This document shows positions 17,267 through 26,353 of a DNA stretch of 64,000 bases, in pieces. The stretch lies in NCBI RefSeq assembly GCF_000621545.1, contig NZ_JHYA01000001.1, positions 276,872 to 340,871 on the forward strand, given 5' to 3'. The translations under genes were made by a program, and so were the position numbers. The notes under the pieces are model-generated. The model was given only the letters and a program-made list of their open reading frames with translations, did no database searches and was not told the origin of the DNA. This DNA comes from Anaerovibrio lipolyticus LB2005. GTDB lineage: Bacteria; Bacillota; Negativicutes; Selenomonadales; Selenomonadaceae. The first letter of the stretch is position 1; each line of letters starts with the position of its first letter.

Positions 17267-18078
17267 TTTTTATAAACCTCCTTGATAATCCAGTCCGGTG
17301 TAGAAGCACCAGCTGTGATACCAATTTTTTTAATTTTATCAAACCAATCGTCACGAAGCTCATCTGCTGTTTCGATGTGGTAAGTTTTGCATTTATCACC
17401 ACAAAGCTGTGCAAGCCTTGTAGTGTTGGCGCTGTTCTTGCCGCCAATAACAATCATCAGATCAACCTCTGTTGCCAGCTTCATAGCTGCTGACTGACGC
17501 TGATCCGTAGCTGTACAGATAGTTCTCAGTATCTTCATGTCGCTGGACTTATCCAAAAGCCGTTCAACAATCAGCTTAAATTTTGGAGCAGAGAAGGTTG
17601 TTTGAGCAACAATACCCAGCTTGCCATACTTTGGCAATGCATCGGCCTCTTCCTCTGTCTCAATGGCAACAGCTCCATCACCGGCCCATTCGATAATGCT
17701 CTTTACCTCCGGGTGGCGCTTTTCACCAATAATAACTACCTGATATCCTTCATCAGCAAGCATTTTGGCTGATGACTGGGCTTTACGGACATGGGGACAT
17801 GTGGCATCCACCATATTAAGTCCCATGGCTTCAACACGGTCATAAACATCAGGCCCCACTCCATGTGATCTGATGATAATGGTCCCTTCCTTGACTTCAT
17901 CAAGGGAATCCACCGTTCCAACGCCATTTCCCGCAAGCTTTGCAACCATCTGGGGATTATGAATAATTGGGCCAAGTGTATTTGTCACCTGGCCTGGAGC
18001 CGCTGAATCCTCTGCCAGCTGTATAGCTCTCTTTACGCCATAACAAAAGCCCAGGTTGTCTGCAAGGATTACTTCCAT
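17251..18078 (-). CDS. ispH: 4-hydroxy-3-methylbut-2-enyl diphosphate reductase
   Basis: 275 residues. Contains NLGFCYGVKRAI (first cluster cysteine), IRSHGVGPDVYD, DATCPHVRKAQ (second cysteine) and KNSANTTRLAQLC, as in IspH, the [4Fe-4S] enzyme that makes IPP and DMAPP in the last MEP-pathway step. An AAGGTG precedes the ATG. The last codons overlap the start of rpsA. Confidence 0.96.
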   Translation of the reverse strand: MEVILADNLGFCYGVKRAIQLAEDSAAPGQVTNTLGPIIHNPQMVAKLAGNGVGTVDSLDEVKEGTIIIRSHGVGPDVYDRVEAMGLNMVDATCPHVRKAQSSAKMLADEGYQVVIIGEKRHPEVKSIIEWAGDGAVAIETEEEADALPKYGKLGIVAQTTFSAPKFKLIVERLLDKSSDMKILRTICTATDQRQSAAMKLATEVDLMIVIGGKNSANTTRLAQLCGDKCKTYHIETADELRDDWFDKIKKIGITAGASTPDWIIKEVYKKCQKK

Positions 18079-18145
18079 AACATATCACCTTGTATGCTGA
18101 TTATTATTATTTACCCAACATACCCATACAGTATATCATTATTTT

Positions 18146-18748
18146 TCAAGCTTGGCTATTCATTTTTATTAAATTATCAATTTTCTCCATAATTTTTTTA
18201 GAAAAATCAGCCAAAGCTTCCTTATCATTGTGTTTTCCTTCAAAATACATTGGCTCTCCATAAATAATTTGGAGCTGTGGCAAAAAGCCTCCGTTTTGAA
18301 GGATTTTATTTGTGCCAATAATAGCCGTTGGCACCACAGGAACCTTAGACATAGCTGCCAAAAGGGCCACTCCGGACTCAGCCTTGTGGGTTTTGCCGTC
18401 CTTACTGCGGGTTCCCTCTGGAAATACCCCCAAACAAAGGCCCTGCTTTAAAATCCCCAAAGCAGTTTTTATGGCCCCCCTATCAGCGGCACCACGCTTC
18501 ACAGGGAAAGCATACAGACTCCTGATTATTGCCCCGGCAATGGCGGGCTTAAACAGCTCCTCCTTTGCCATGTAGGCAACTGGCCGCGGCATATATGTTC
18601 CCACAATTGGGGGATCCCAGTTACTAAGATGGTTGGCAGCCATAATCATGCCGCCCTCCATGGGAACATTTTCCTTGCCCATAACCTTTGGACGGAACAA
18701 AATACCAAATAATATCTGAAATATAACCTTTAATATACTGTAAAACAT
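18146..18748 (-). CDS. plsC: 1-acyl-sn-glycerol-3-phosphate acyltransferase
   Basis: About 200 residues. An N-terminal hydrophobic stretch, then the acyltransferase motifs NHLSNWDPP (HX4D-type catalytic motif), KRGAADRGAI, and FPEGTRSKDG. It should acylate lysophosphatidate to phosphatidate at the membrane. The frame is open back to a TTG at 18769, but AGGTGATGAG before the ATG at 18748 fits better. That ATG lies a few bases past the cmk stop, so the genes are coupled. Confidence 0.92.
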   Translation of the reverse strand: MFYSILKVIFQILFGILFRPKVMGKENVPMEGGMIMAANHLSNWDPPIVGTYMPRPVAYMAKEELFKPAIAGAIIRSLYAFPVKRGAADRGAIKTALGILKQGLCLGVFPEGTRSKDGKTHKAESGVALLAAMSKVPVVPTAIIGTNKILQNGGFLPQLQIIYGEPMYFEGKHNDKEALADFSKKIMEKIDNLIKMNSQA

Positions 18749-18752
18749 CTCA

Positions 18753-19409
18753 TCACCTGCATCTGTCAAGAATAGCCTTAACTACTTCCTCAATGCTCAT
18801 ATCACTGGTATCCAGAAGCTCTGCATCCTCCGCCTGAACCAACGGGGAAATTTCGCGTTCGCTGTCAGCCTTGTCACGGGCAGCAATCTCCTCCTGGAGC
18901 TTTTTCAAATCCACGTCATAGCCCTTGGCCTTCATTTCCTTGTAACGGCGGTCAGCACGTTCCTCAATGGAAGCTGTAAGGAAAATCTTAATATCTGCAT
19001 TTGGCAAAACATTGGTGGCAATATCACGGCCATCCATGATAACTGAGCCCTGGGTAGCCATCTTACGCTGCAAATCTGTGAGTCTTTCGCGTACTGGTCC
19101 AAGGGCAGCCACCTGGGAAACGATGCCGGTTACCTCTGGTGTACGAATTTCAGATGTTACCTCTGTGCCATCTACAAAAACCCTGGTTTTTCCCTCTTTA
19201 TAATCGAGAACAATATCAATATCCTTAACCACATCATTAATCAGAGCATCCGTTACGGTCTTTCCCTGCTGAAGGCTCTTCCAGGCCACAGCTCTGTACA
19301 TGGCACCAGTGTCAATATATGTGAATCCAAGCTCCTTTGCTGCCATCTGAGCAACAGTGCTCTTGCCTGCTCCTGCAGGGCCATCAATTGCAACTACTAA
19401 TTTTTTCAT
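18753..19409 (-). CDS. cmk: Cytidylate kinase
   Basis: 218 residues with the P-loop IDGPAGAGKST at the N-terminus, DTGAMYRAVAWK, and DGRDIATNVLPNADIKIFLTA. It phosphorylates CMP and dCMP. The order aroA-cmk-plsC-ispH-rpsA is a common Firmicute arrangement. Confidence 0.97.
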   Translation of the reverse strand: MKKLVVAIDGPAGAGKSTVAQMAAKELGFTYIDTGAMYRAVAWKSLQQGKTVTDALINDVVKDIDIVLDYKEGKTRVFVDGTEVTSEIRTPEVTGIVSQVAALGPVRERLTDLQRKMATQGSVIMDGRDIATNVLPNADIKIFLTASIEERADRRYKEMKAKGYDVDLKKLQEEIAARDKADSEREISPLVQAEDAELLDTSDMSIEEVVKAILDRCR

Positions 19410-19436
19410 TTACCATTACCTCATTTTTAATAATTT

Positions 19437-20735
19437 TTATTTTGTTAATCTATCCAGCTCTTCATAGAAATCAGGATAGGAAATATCCACACAATCCGGA
19501 TTCTGAATCTCCACCCCTGCCCCGGCAATACCCAATACTGCCAGACACATGGCCATACGGTGGTCATCATAGCTAAAGCACTCCGCCATCTTAGGAATAC
19601 TGCCCCCATGAATAATCAAGCCGTCTTCCTTGCCTTCGATATTGCCTCCCAGCTTGGTAAACTGGTCACAGATAGCCTCCAGTCGGTCCGTTTCCTTGAC
19701 CCGAAGCTCCCCGGCCCCAGTAATAATTGTATCACCCTCAGCAAACATGGCTGCTACAGCAATAATAGGTATCTCATCCACCAAACGTGGGATAATATCT
19801 GCTCCAAAGCTGGTGCCATGAAGCTTGGCATATTTCACCAAAATATCTGCCACCAGTTCGCCACCGCTCTTGCGCTGGTTCTGAATTGTAAGATCAGCTC
19901 CCATATCCTTCAGTACATCTATTATGCCTGTTCTGGTTTCATTGATGCCCACATTTTTCAAAAGGAGCTCACTACCCGGAATAATGGATGCTGCCACCAG
20001 CCAAAAAGCTGCAGAGCTAATATCCCCCGGCACTACCAGCTCCTTTGGAGCAACCAGCTTGTCAGGTGCCGTTATAGTAATGCTGGTCCCCTCATATTTC
20101 AGCTTTACACCAAAGGCCTCCAGCATAAGCTCTGTGTGATTTCTGGAAGGATATGGCTCCACTACAGTGGTTTCTCCCTCTGCAAAAAGTCCCGCTAAAA
20201 GCATGGCGGACTTCACCTGGGCACTGGCCACAGGCATATTATATTTATACCCCTTCAGCTTCCCGTCCACGGGAACTATGGTAATAGGCAATTTTGTATT
20301 ATCTGCCCTGCCCACTATATGGGCCCCCATCTGACTCAAGGGCTTGATAACCCGTCCCATTGGCCGTTTATGCAAGGAGCTATCCCCTGTAAACACTGAC
20401 ACAAATTTTTGTGGGGCCAGCATACCCATCATAAGGCGGAGAGTTGTACCAGAATTTCCCGCATCCAGAATAGTGGCCGGCTCCTGCAAGCCATGAAGGC
20501 CATTACCTTTTACAATAAGCTCAGTATCGCTTATTATATCCACCTTGGCCCCCAGAGCCCGCATAACGCCTACAGTAGACAGGCAGTCTGCTGAAGGGAG
20601 AAAATTTGTAATATGTACAGGAGTATCACCCAAAGCGGAAAACATTACACTTCTATGGGAAACGGACTTGTCCCCCGGAATTATAATCTCGCCCCGTAAT
20701 GCCTTTAAGGCCTTATTTATAACTCTATTTCCCAC
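19437..20735 (-). CDS. aroA: 3-phosphoshikimate 1-carboxyvinyltransferase (EPSP synthase)
   Basis: About 432 residues. GDKSVSHRSVMFSALG, DAGNSGTTLRLMMG, and the C-terminal VKETDRLEAI and YDDHRMAMCLAV mark EPSP synthase, which joins shikimate-3-phosphate and PEP in chorismate synthesis. The frame is open well upstream, but GGAGGAG followed by TAAGCAA and a GTG at 20735 is the best start and lies 4 bp past the stop of the flavoprotein gene. Confidence 0.95.
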   Translation of the reverse strand: MGNRVINKALKALRGEIIIPGDKSVSHRSVMFSALGDTPVHITNFLPSADCLSTVGVMRALGAKVDIISDTELIVKGNGLHGLQEPATILDAGNSGTTLRLMMGMLAPQKFVSVFTGDSSLHKRPMGRVIKPLSQMGAHIVGRADNTKLPITIVPVDGKLKGYKYNMPVASAQVKSAMLLAGLFAEGETTVVEPYPSRNHTELMLEAFGVKLKYEGTSITITAPDKLVAPKELVVPGDISSAAFWLVAASIIPGSELLLKNVGINETRTGIIDVLKDMGADLTIQNQRKSGGELVADILVKYAKLHGTSFGADIIPRLVDEIPIIAVAAMFAEGDTIITGAGELRVKETDRLEAICDQFTKLGGNIEGKEDGLIIHGGSIPKMAECFSYDDHRMAMCLAVLGIAGAGVEIQNPDCVDISYPDFYEELDRLTK

Positions 20736-20739
20736 TTGC

Positions 20740-21990
20740 TTACTCCTCCTCATCATTCCATACGGACCAGTTACCCGCTGCTGCCCCCATCGAAAAGGCC
20801 GCCTGTAAATTATAGCCCCCGGTGTAGGCATCCACATCCACCACCTCACCGGCAAAATACAGATTCTTTATCAGCTTGGACTCCATGGTCTTTGGATTAA
20901 TTTCCTTTACATCAACGCCTCCGGCTGTAACAATAGCCTCCGCAATAGGCCGTGTTTTGGTTACAGTTACCAGCAAGCCCTTTAATACATTTACAAGACG
21001 ATGGCGCTCCTCCTTGGTGATGGAATTCACCATTCTGTCCGGCTCAATATATGCTCCGTCAAGGACCGGTGGAATTAACCTTCCCGGCAATAAATCCTTT
21101 AGGGCATTCTTCATTTCCTTACGCTGGTATTTCTCAAAATCCCTTAAAACTCTGGCATCCAGCTGCTCGAAGGTAAGGGCTGGCTTCAGATCAATCATCA
21201 GCTCCACAAAGCTGTCTTCATCCAACAGCTGGGCAGTTTTACGACTAAGGGATAGAATTATAGGACCGCTGACACCAAAATGGGTAAACAGCATCTCCCC
21301 AAACATATCCGTTATTCTCTTTTCATCAGCGAAAAGAGTAACCCGAACATTTTTTAGTGACAAGCCCTGTAAATCCTTAACCCATTCCTCCTCCAATTCC
21401 AGTGGAACCAAAGCTGGAAGGGGTGTCACCACCTTATGGCCGATTTTATCCGCCATTTTATAGCCATCCCCTGTGGAGCCAGTGCCAGGATAGGATGAAC
21501 CGCCTGTGGCAATAATTACCGCCTCTGCCTCGAATTTTTGTCCATCATCAGTTTTCACACCCACAGCTTTATTATCCTGTACCAATATATCTGAAACCTT
21601 CACATCAGTGTACAGCTTTACTCCCAGCTCATGAAGCTGAAGCACCATGGCATCCACCACATCGGCGGCCTTGTCGCTGACTGGGAACACCCTGCCTCCC
21701 CGCTCCACCTTGGTGGGCACCTCGATTCCATTAAAGAAATATTGCACATCCTCATTGTCAAAGGCCCGAATACAGCTGTTCAAAAACTTGCCATTACCAG
21801 GGATATTCTTTATCAGCTCAGGGATCTCCGCCACATTGGTAATGTTGCAGCGACCCTTTCCAGTTATTAGCATTTTCTTGCCGGCCCGCTTCATTTTTTC
21901 CAACAGCACCACACTGGCACCGTTCTCCGCCGCCTTTATGGCCGCCATCATGCCAGCGGGACCTGCTCCAACAACAACAATTTTATCCAT
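20740..21990 (-). CDS. HI0933/YhiN-family FAD-dependent oxidoreductase
   Basis: About 416 residues. FAD-binding VVGAGPAGMMAAIKAAENGASV at the start, GKGRCNITN, ATGGSSYPGTGSTGDGY and AGEVVDVDAYTGGYNLQAAFSMG near the end are typical of the family. The reaction is not established for most members. The open frame reaches a TTG at 22014, but AAGGTG with a six-base gap marks ATG 21990, which overlaps the stop of the pseudouridine synthase gene by 8 bp. Confidence 0.92.
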   Translation of the reverse strand: MDKIVVVGAGPAGMMAAIKAAENGASVVLLEKMKRAGKKMLITGKGRCNITNVAEIPELIKNIPGNGKFLNSCIRAFDNEDVQYFFNGIEVPTKVERGGRVFPVSDKAADVVDAMVLQLHELGVKLYTDVKVSDILVQDNKAVGVKTDDGQKFEAEAVIIATGGSSYPGTGSTGDGYKMADKIGHKVVTPLPALVPLELEEEWVKDLQGLSLKNVRVTLFADEKRITDMFGEMLFTHFGVSGPIILSLSRKTAQLLDEDSFVELMIDLKPALTFEQLDARVLRDFEKYQRKEMKNALKDLLPGRLIPPVLDGAYIEPDRMVNSITKEERHRLVNVLKGLLVTVTKTRPIAEAIVTAGGVDVKEINPKTMESKLIKNLYFAGEVVDVDAYTGGYNLQAAFSMGAAAGNWSVWNDEEE

Positions 21991-22723
21991 TGGTTGCACC
22001 TTGCTTTCCCGCAATATGCTTTAGCATTGACAATTCGTCGGTGGTAAGCTCACGATACTTTCCCCGACTAACCCCCTCCAGAGTTAGCCCTCCAAAGGCA
22101 ATACGCTTTAAGGCGGTAACCTCGTGACCAACTGCGCTAAACATTCGTCTCACCTGACGGTTACGGCCCTCATGGATTACCACCTTAACCTTGGACCAAT
22201 GCCCCTGCTCATTATATTCCACCAGCTTTGCCTCCGCTGGAGCTGTCATGCCGTCCTCCAGCTTGATGCCACTACGGAATTTCTGCAGTGTTTCCGGGGT
22301 AACCATGCCTCTCACTTTAGCAAGATAGGTTTTCTTTACCTCATAACGGGGATGCAGCAAACCGTTCATCAGCTCACCATCGTTTGTCAGCAATAGCAAG
22401 CCTTCCGTATCGTAGTCAAGCCGACCGATAGGGTAAATGTATTCCTGCACATCCGCCAGCAGATCAACCACCGTTTTCCTGCCCCTATCATCCTTTACGG
22501 TACTCAGATATCCCTTTGGTTTATTCAATAAAAAATACAGCTTGGCCTTTTCCTTACCAATGGCCACGCCGTCTATAGCTATTTCATCAGTTTCATCGGC
22601 CTGAATGCCCAGCTCTGTAACCACCTGGCCATTAAGACTTACTCTGCCTTCTTTAATCAGCCGCTCAGCCTCACGACGGGATGCCGCCCCAGCCCGACTG
22701 ATAAGTTTTTGTATCCGTTCCAT
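21983..22723 (-). CDS. Pseudouridine synthase (RsuA/RluB family)
   Basis: About 246 residues. An S4 RNA-binding domain (RIQKLISRAGAASRREAERLI) then the catalytic domain with GRLDYDTEGLLLLTNDG (catalytic aspartate) and HEGRNRQVRRMF. It modifies a uridine in rRNA, most likely 23S (RluB-like), from sequence style. A TTG precedes the ATG; AAGGAG nine bases upstream favours the ATG at 22723. First gene of the minus-strand housekeeping run. Confidence 0.93.
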   Translation of the reverse strand: MERIQKLISRAGAASRREAERLIKEGRVSLNGQVVTELGIQADETDEIAIDGVAIGKEKAKLYFLLNKPKGYLSTVKDDRGRKTVVDLLADVQEYIYPIGRLDYDTEGLLLLTNDGELMNGLLHPRYEVKKTYLAKVRGMVTPETLQKFRSGIKLEDGMTAPAEAKLVEYNEQGHWSKVKVVIHEGRNRQVRRMFSAVGHEVTALKRIAFGGLTLEGVSRGKYRELTTDELSMLKHIAGKQGATNG

Positions 22724-22822
22724 CAATAGACACTCCTTCTTTATGATTAAAACACAAAGGCCAAATGCTGTCTAGTTTAAATTCATGTGCAATATGAAAA
22801 TCCCCTGCAGTAAAATGATAAC

Positions 22823-22851
22823 TTTATTATTATTAAGAAAATTGATATAAT
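22823..22851 (+). promoter_or_regulatory. Possible sigma-A promoter of the U32 gene
   Basis: TATAAT at 22846-22851 with a weak TTTATT 17 bp upstream. Confidence 0.45.
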
Positions 22852-22914
22852 GAATCGGTATGCAAAAAATATTGCGTTATATAAAAAGGTTATTTATATA
22901 AAGGAGAGCACAAG

Positions 22915-24864
22915 ATGATTTTAAACCGTAAATCAGTGGAACTTTTGGCCCCGGCCGGCAACTGGGATGCCCTGGTGGCAGCCGTGGAAGCTGGTGCCGA
23001 TGCTGTTTATCTCGGTGGCAAGCATTTCAACATGCGTATGCACCGCAATAAGGAAACAAACTTTGACGATGAGATGCTGAAGAAGGCTATTGAATATACC
23101 CATGCCCATGGTGTTTGTCTCTATATCACTCTTAACAACCTTATCAGTGATGATGAAATTGAGCCTTTAAAGCAGTATCTTGCTTATCTGAATGAAATCC
23201 GCCCGGATGCAATTTTGGTGCAGGATTTTGCCGTGCTGGAAATTGCCAAGGAAATGGGCATCACCATTCCGTTCCATACCTCAGTAATGATGAATACCCA
23301 TAACGAGCACGCCATCAAAAAGCTGAAGGAATATGGCATTACCAGAATCGTTGTGGGCCGTGAAATGACCCTTTCCGAAATGTCCCTTTTCAAAGAAAGA
23401 ACAGGGCTGGAAATCGAGTATTTCATGCATGGTGATATGTGTATCGCTGAAAGCGGTCAGTGCATCCATTCCGGAGTGCTCTTTGGACAGAGTGGCAACC
23501 GTGGCCGTTGCCTGAAGCCTTGTCGTTGGGCATACAAGCTCATTGACGAGGAAACCGGGGAAATTCTTGATAAGGACGACCAGCACGACTACAAGCTAGC
23601 TCTCAAGGATATGTGTATGTACAGAAACATCCCTGAGCTCATCCAGGCTGGTGTATTCTCCTTTAAAATTGAAGGTCGTATGCGCCCAGCTGATTTTGTA
23701 CGCCGCATTGTGGCCACCTACAGAAAGGCTATTGATGCCTATATTGAGGACCCTTATGGATATCAGGTGGATGAAGAGGGCTGGCAGGACCTTTACAAGA
23801 ACCGGGCCCGTGATTTTACTACCACCTTTGCTTTGGGACAGCCTGATGCCAGCGATATCGGCTTTGATGGCTCCCGTGAGCCACGTTTCTTCAGTGATGC
23901 TGTAGAAGAGGCTGGTTTCCAGGATGAAATTTTAAAGGCTGAGCCAGCAATTAATAAGGAAAACAAGGGCAAACGTCAGCTGGCCGTACAGGTGGCAGAT
24001 ATTGCTTCCGTGGAGGCTGCCTGCTCCAATGGTGCTGACATCGTTTATTTATCCGGTGAAGCCTACAAGCCAAAGAAGCCTTGGTCACTTAAAAATGTGG
24101 CAAAGGCCATTGAAATCGGCAAAAAATACAACGCCAAAATCGTTATTGGTACCCCACGCACCACCATGCGCCGTGAATGTGGCGAACTGGAGCAATATCT
24201 TAAGGCAGTCAATGAACTAAAGCCAGCCGGCGTGCTGGTAAGCAATCTGGGCTCCTTAAAGCTGGCCCAGGAGTGTACTAATTTACCGGTACAGGCGGAC
24301 TTTTCCTTCAATCTCTTTAACCATAAGGCTGCCAGCTTTATGAAGAAGAACGGCATATCCATGGGTACTGCTTCTCTGGAGCTTTCCTTTGCCCAGGTGA
24401 AGAATCTTGTGGAACAGTCTGAGCTTCCTATTGAGATTATCGTTCACGGCTCCTACGAGTCCATGATCTGTGACCACAATTTTGCCGCCATGATTCTTCC
24501 ATACAAGCATTTGATTAACCCTGAGTTTGTAAATCGCCATTATGCCTTAAAGGATACTGCAGGCGGTGTTCATCCACTTCGTATGGACCAGTTTGGTCGC
24601 AACCATATTCTCTTTACCAAGGATTTGTGCTACTACCCATATCTGGAGAAATTCAACGGCGTAGCTGCCTTCCGCATTGAGGCCAAGGACTATGCGCCAG
24701 AGCTGGTGGCAGAGCTTACCAAGGCATACCGCACTGCTCTTGATAATCTGGATGCCGGCAAGCCAGCCTTTGATGAAGAAACCTTCAAGAAGCTGCAGGA
24801 GTCCGGTCCTAGAAAGCTGGGTATCGGTGTATATCGATTCCGCCAGTCCCAGGATTCACTCTAA
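22915..24864 (+). CDS. Peptidase U32-family protein (RlhA/TrhP-like)
   Basis: 649 residues. Two U32-like halves: LLAPAGNWDALVAAVEAGADAVYLGG at the start; the signature EYFMHGDMCIAESGQCIHSG near residue 170, followed by GRCLKPCRW, forms a cysteine cluster. The second half starts near residue 365 (VQVADIASVEAACSNGADIVYL). Family members were named as collagenases, but characterised bacterial ones hydroxylate rRNA or tRNA, with the cysteines implicated in an iron-sulfur centre. AAAGGAG precedes the ATG. It opens the only plus-strand stretch of the window. Confidence 0.92.
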   Translation: MILNRKSVELLAPAGNWDALVAAVEAGADAVYLGGKHFNMRMHRNKETNFDDEMLKKAIEYTHAHGVCLYITLNNLISDDEIEPLKQYLAYLNEIRPDAILVQDFAVLEIAKEMGITIPFHTSVMMNTHNEHAIKKLKEYGITRIVVGREMTLSEMSLFKERTGLEIEYFMHGDMCIAESGQCIHSGVLFGQSGNRGRCLKPCRWAYKLIDEETGEILDKDDQHDYKLALKDMCMYRNIPELIQAGVFSFKIEGRMRPADFVRRIVATYRKAIDAYIEDPYGYQVDEEGWQDLYKNRARDFTTTFALGQPDASDIGFDGSREPRFFSDAVEEAGFQDEILKAEPAINKENKGKRQLAVQVADIASVEAACSNGADIVYLSGEAYKPKKPWSLKNVAKAIEIGKKYNAKIVIGTPRTTMRRECGELEQYLKAVNELKPAGVLVSNLGSLKLAQECTNLPVQADFSFNLFNHKAASFMKKNGISMGTASLELSFAQVKNLVEQSELPIEIIVHGSYESMICDHNFAAMILPYKHLINPEFVNRHYALKDTAGGVHPLRMDQFGRNHILFTKDLCYYPYLEKFNGVAAFRIEAKDYAPELVAELTKAYRTALDNLDAGKPAFDEETFKKLQESGPRKLGIGVYRFRQSQDSL

Positions 24865-24865
24865 T

Positions 24866-24916
24866 CGACCTCATCCGAGCGCTACGCTCCCACCTTCCCT
24901 ATAGGGGAAGGCTTTC
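24866..24916. repeat. REP-like double-hairpin intergenic element
   Basis: Between the U32 and aminotransferase genes: GAGCG-CTA-CGCTC followed by CCTTCCC-TATA-GGGGAAGG and CTTTC. The form resembles short dispersed repeats I recall from Negativicute genomes. The second hairpin could also act as a weak terminator for the U32 gene. Confidence 0.6.
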
Positions 24917-24956
24917 AATTCCTAAATATTTTTTTAATTTATAGGAGGTATTGATA

Positions 24957-26255
24957 ATGTCATTGGAAAAGCCTATTGGTCCTGAGGCCATTTTGGAAAA
25001 AAAGAAGAAATACATCATGCCTTGTCTGGCTCATTTTTACAAGGAGCCACGTCAGTTTGTAAAAGGCGATATGCAGTTTTTGTACGACAGCGAGGGACGC
25101 AAATATCTTGATATGTTCGCTGGTGTATCCGTTATGAACTGCGGTCACTGCAACCCTGAAATTCTCGAAAATGTGGTAAAGCAGGTCCAGTCCCTGCAGC
25201 ATGTCTGCAATATTTATCTCACTGAAAATTTCGTTAATCTGGCTGAAAAGCTGGCCGAGGTTACACCTGGTGACTTGCAGAAAACCTTTTTCTGCTCCAC
25301 TGGAACCGAGGCCAATGAAGGTGCCATGCTATTGGCTTCCATTTATACAGGCAACGACGAGTTTATCAGTCTGAGAAACGGCCTCCATGGCCGTACCAAG
25401 CTCACCATGAGTGTTACTGGTATTCAGATGTGGCGTACTGATCCTCATCCATGTGGGGGTATTCACTTTGCTCCAAATGCTTATTGTTATCGCTGCCCGT
25501 TGGGGAAAAAATATCCTGAATGTGATTTGGCCTGTGCCAATGCTGTTGAGGACTTGATAAAATATTCCACCAGTGGCCATCCAGCGGCCATGATTGCTGA
25601 GCCTATTCAGGGAAATGCGGGTATTGTAACGCCTCCAAAGGGATACTTTAAGCGTGTTAAGGAAATCCTTGAAAAGTACAATGCTCTCCTTATTATTGAC
25701 GAGGTGCAGACAGGATTTGCCCGTACTGGCAAGATGTTTGCCATTGAAAATTTCGATGTGGTGCCTGATATTATGACCATGGCCAAAGCCCTTGGTAATG
25801 GTGCTCCAATTTCTGCCTTCACTGCATCTGCCAAGATTGCAGATACCTACACCAAGCCAGGTGCCTCCACTCTTGGTGGCAACCCTGTATCCTCCATTGC
25901 CGGTCTTAGCGTTATTAACTACATTCAGGAGCATAATCTCATGCAGAATGCCCAGGAGCGTGGCCAGCAGCTATATGATGGTCTGGTTGAGCTTCAGAAG
26001 AAGCACCCTATCATTGGTGATATCCGTGGTCTGGGGCTCATGCGTGGTGCAGAATTTGTCCATGCTGACAAGAGCCCGGCTCCTGAGGAGCTGGATATGG
26101 TTCTTGAAGAAATGAAGGACCGTGGCTTTATTATCGGCAAGAATGGTATTGAGAGAAACGTTATGGCCTTCCAGCCACCATTGGTTGTTACTGAGGAAGA
26201 CATCAATAATGTCTTAAATGCTCTGGATGATGTTTTAACAAAACTAATTAAGTAA
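24957..26255 (+). CDS. Class III (AGXT2/omega-type) aminotransferase
   Basis: 432 residues, PLP enzyme. FFCSTGTEANEGAMLLA, a cysteine-bearing YCYRCPLGKKYPECDLACA typical of the AGXT2-like branch, DEVQTGFARTGKMFA, and TMAKALGNGAPIS with the PLP lysine. Likely acts on an omega- or beta-amino acid or alanine/glyoxylate; the substrate cannot be fixed from sequence. AGGAGG lies eight bases before the ATG at 24957; an in-frame TTG at 24951 is too close to it. Confidence 0.9.
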   Translation: MSLEKPIGPEAILEKKKKYIMPCLAHFYKEPRQFVKGDMQFLYDSEGRKYLDMFAGVSVMNCGHCNPEILENVVKQVQSLQHVCNIYLTENFVNLAEKLAEVTPGDLQKTFFCSTGTEANEGAMLLASIYTGNDEFISLRNGLHGRTKLTMSVTGIQMWRTDPHPCGGIHFAPNAYCYRCPLGKKYPECDLACANAVEDLIKYSTSGHPAAMIAEPIQGNAGIVTPPKGYFKRVKEILEKYNALLIIDEVQTGFARTGKMFAIENFDVVPDIMTMAKALGNGAPISAFTASAKIADTYTKPGASTLGGNPVSSIAGLSVINYIQEHNLMQNAQERGQQLYDGLVELQKKHPIIGDIRGLGLMRGAEFVHADKSPAPEELDMVLEEMKDRGFIIGKNGIERNVMAFQPPLVVTEEDINNVLNALDDVLTKLIK

Positions 26256-26280
26256 ACTGATATCAATTTAATAAACACGC

Positions 26281-26329
26281 AAAAATCCCTGCCAAGAAGG
26301 ATTAACATTCCTCCCTGACAGGGATTTTA
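26281..26329. terminator. Bidirectional terminator between convergent genes
   Basis: AAAATCCCTG ... CAGGGATTTT with A-rich and T-rich flanks on both sides, serving the aminotransferase (+) and the FIST-GGDEF gene (-). Confidence 0.85.
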
Positions 26330-26353
26330 ATATGCCCGTAGATATTATTTGAT

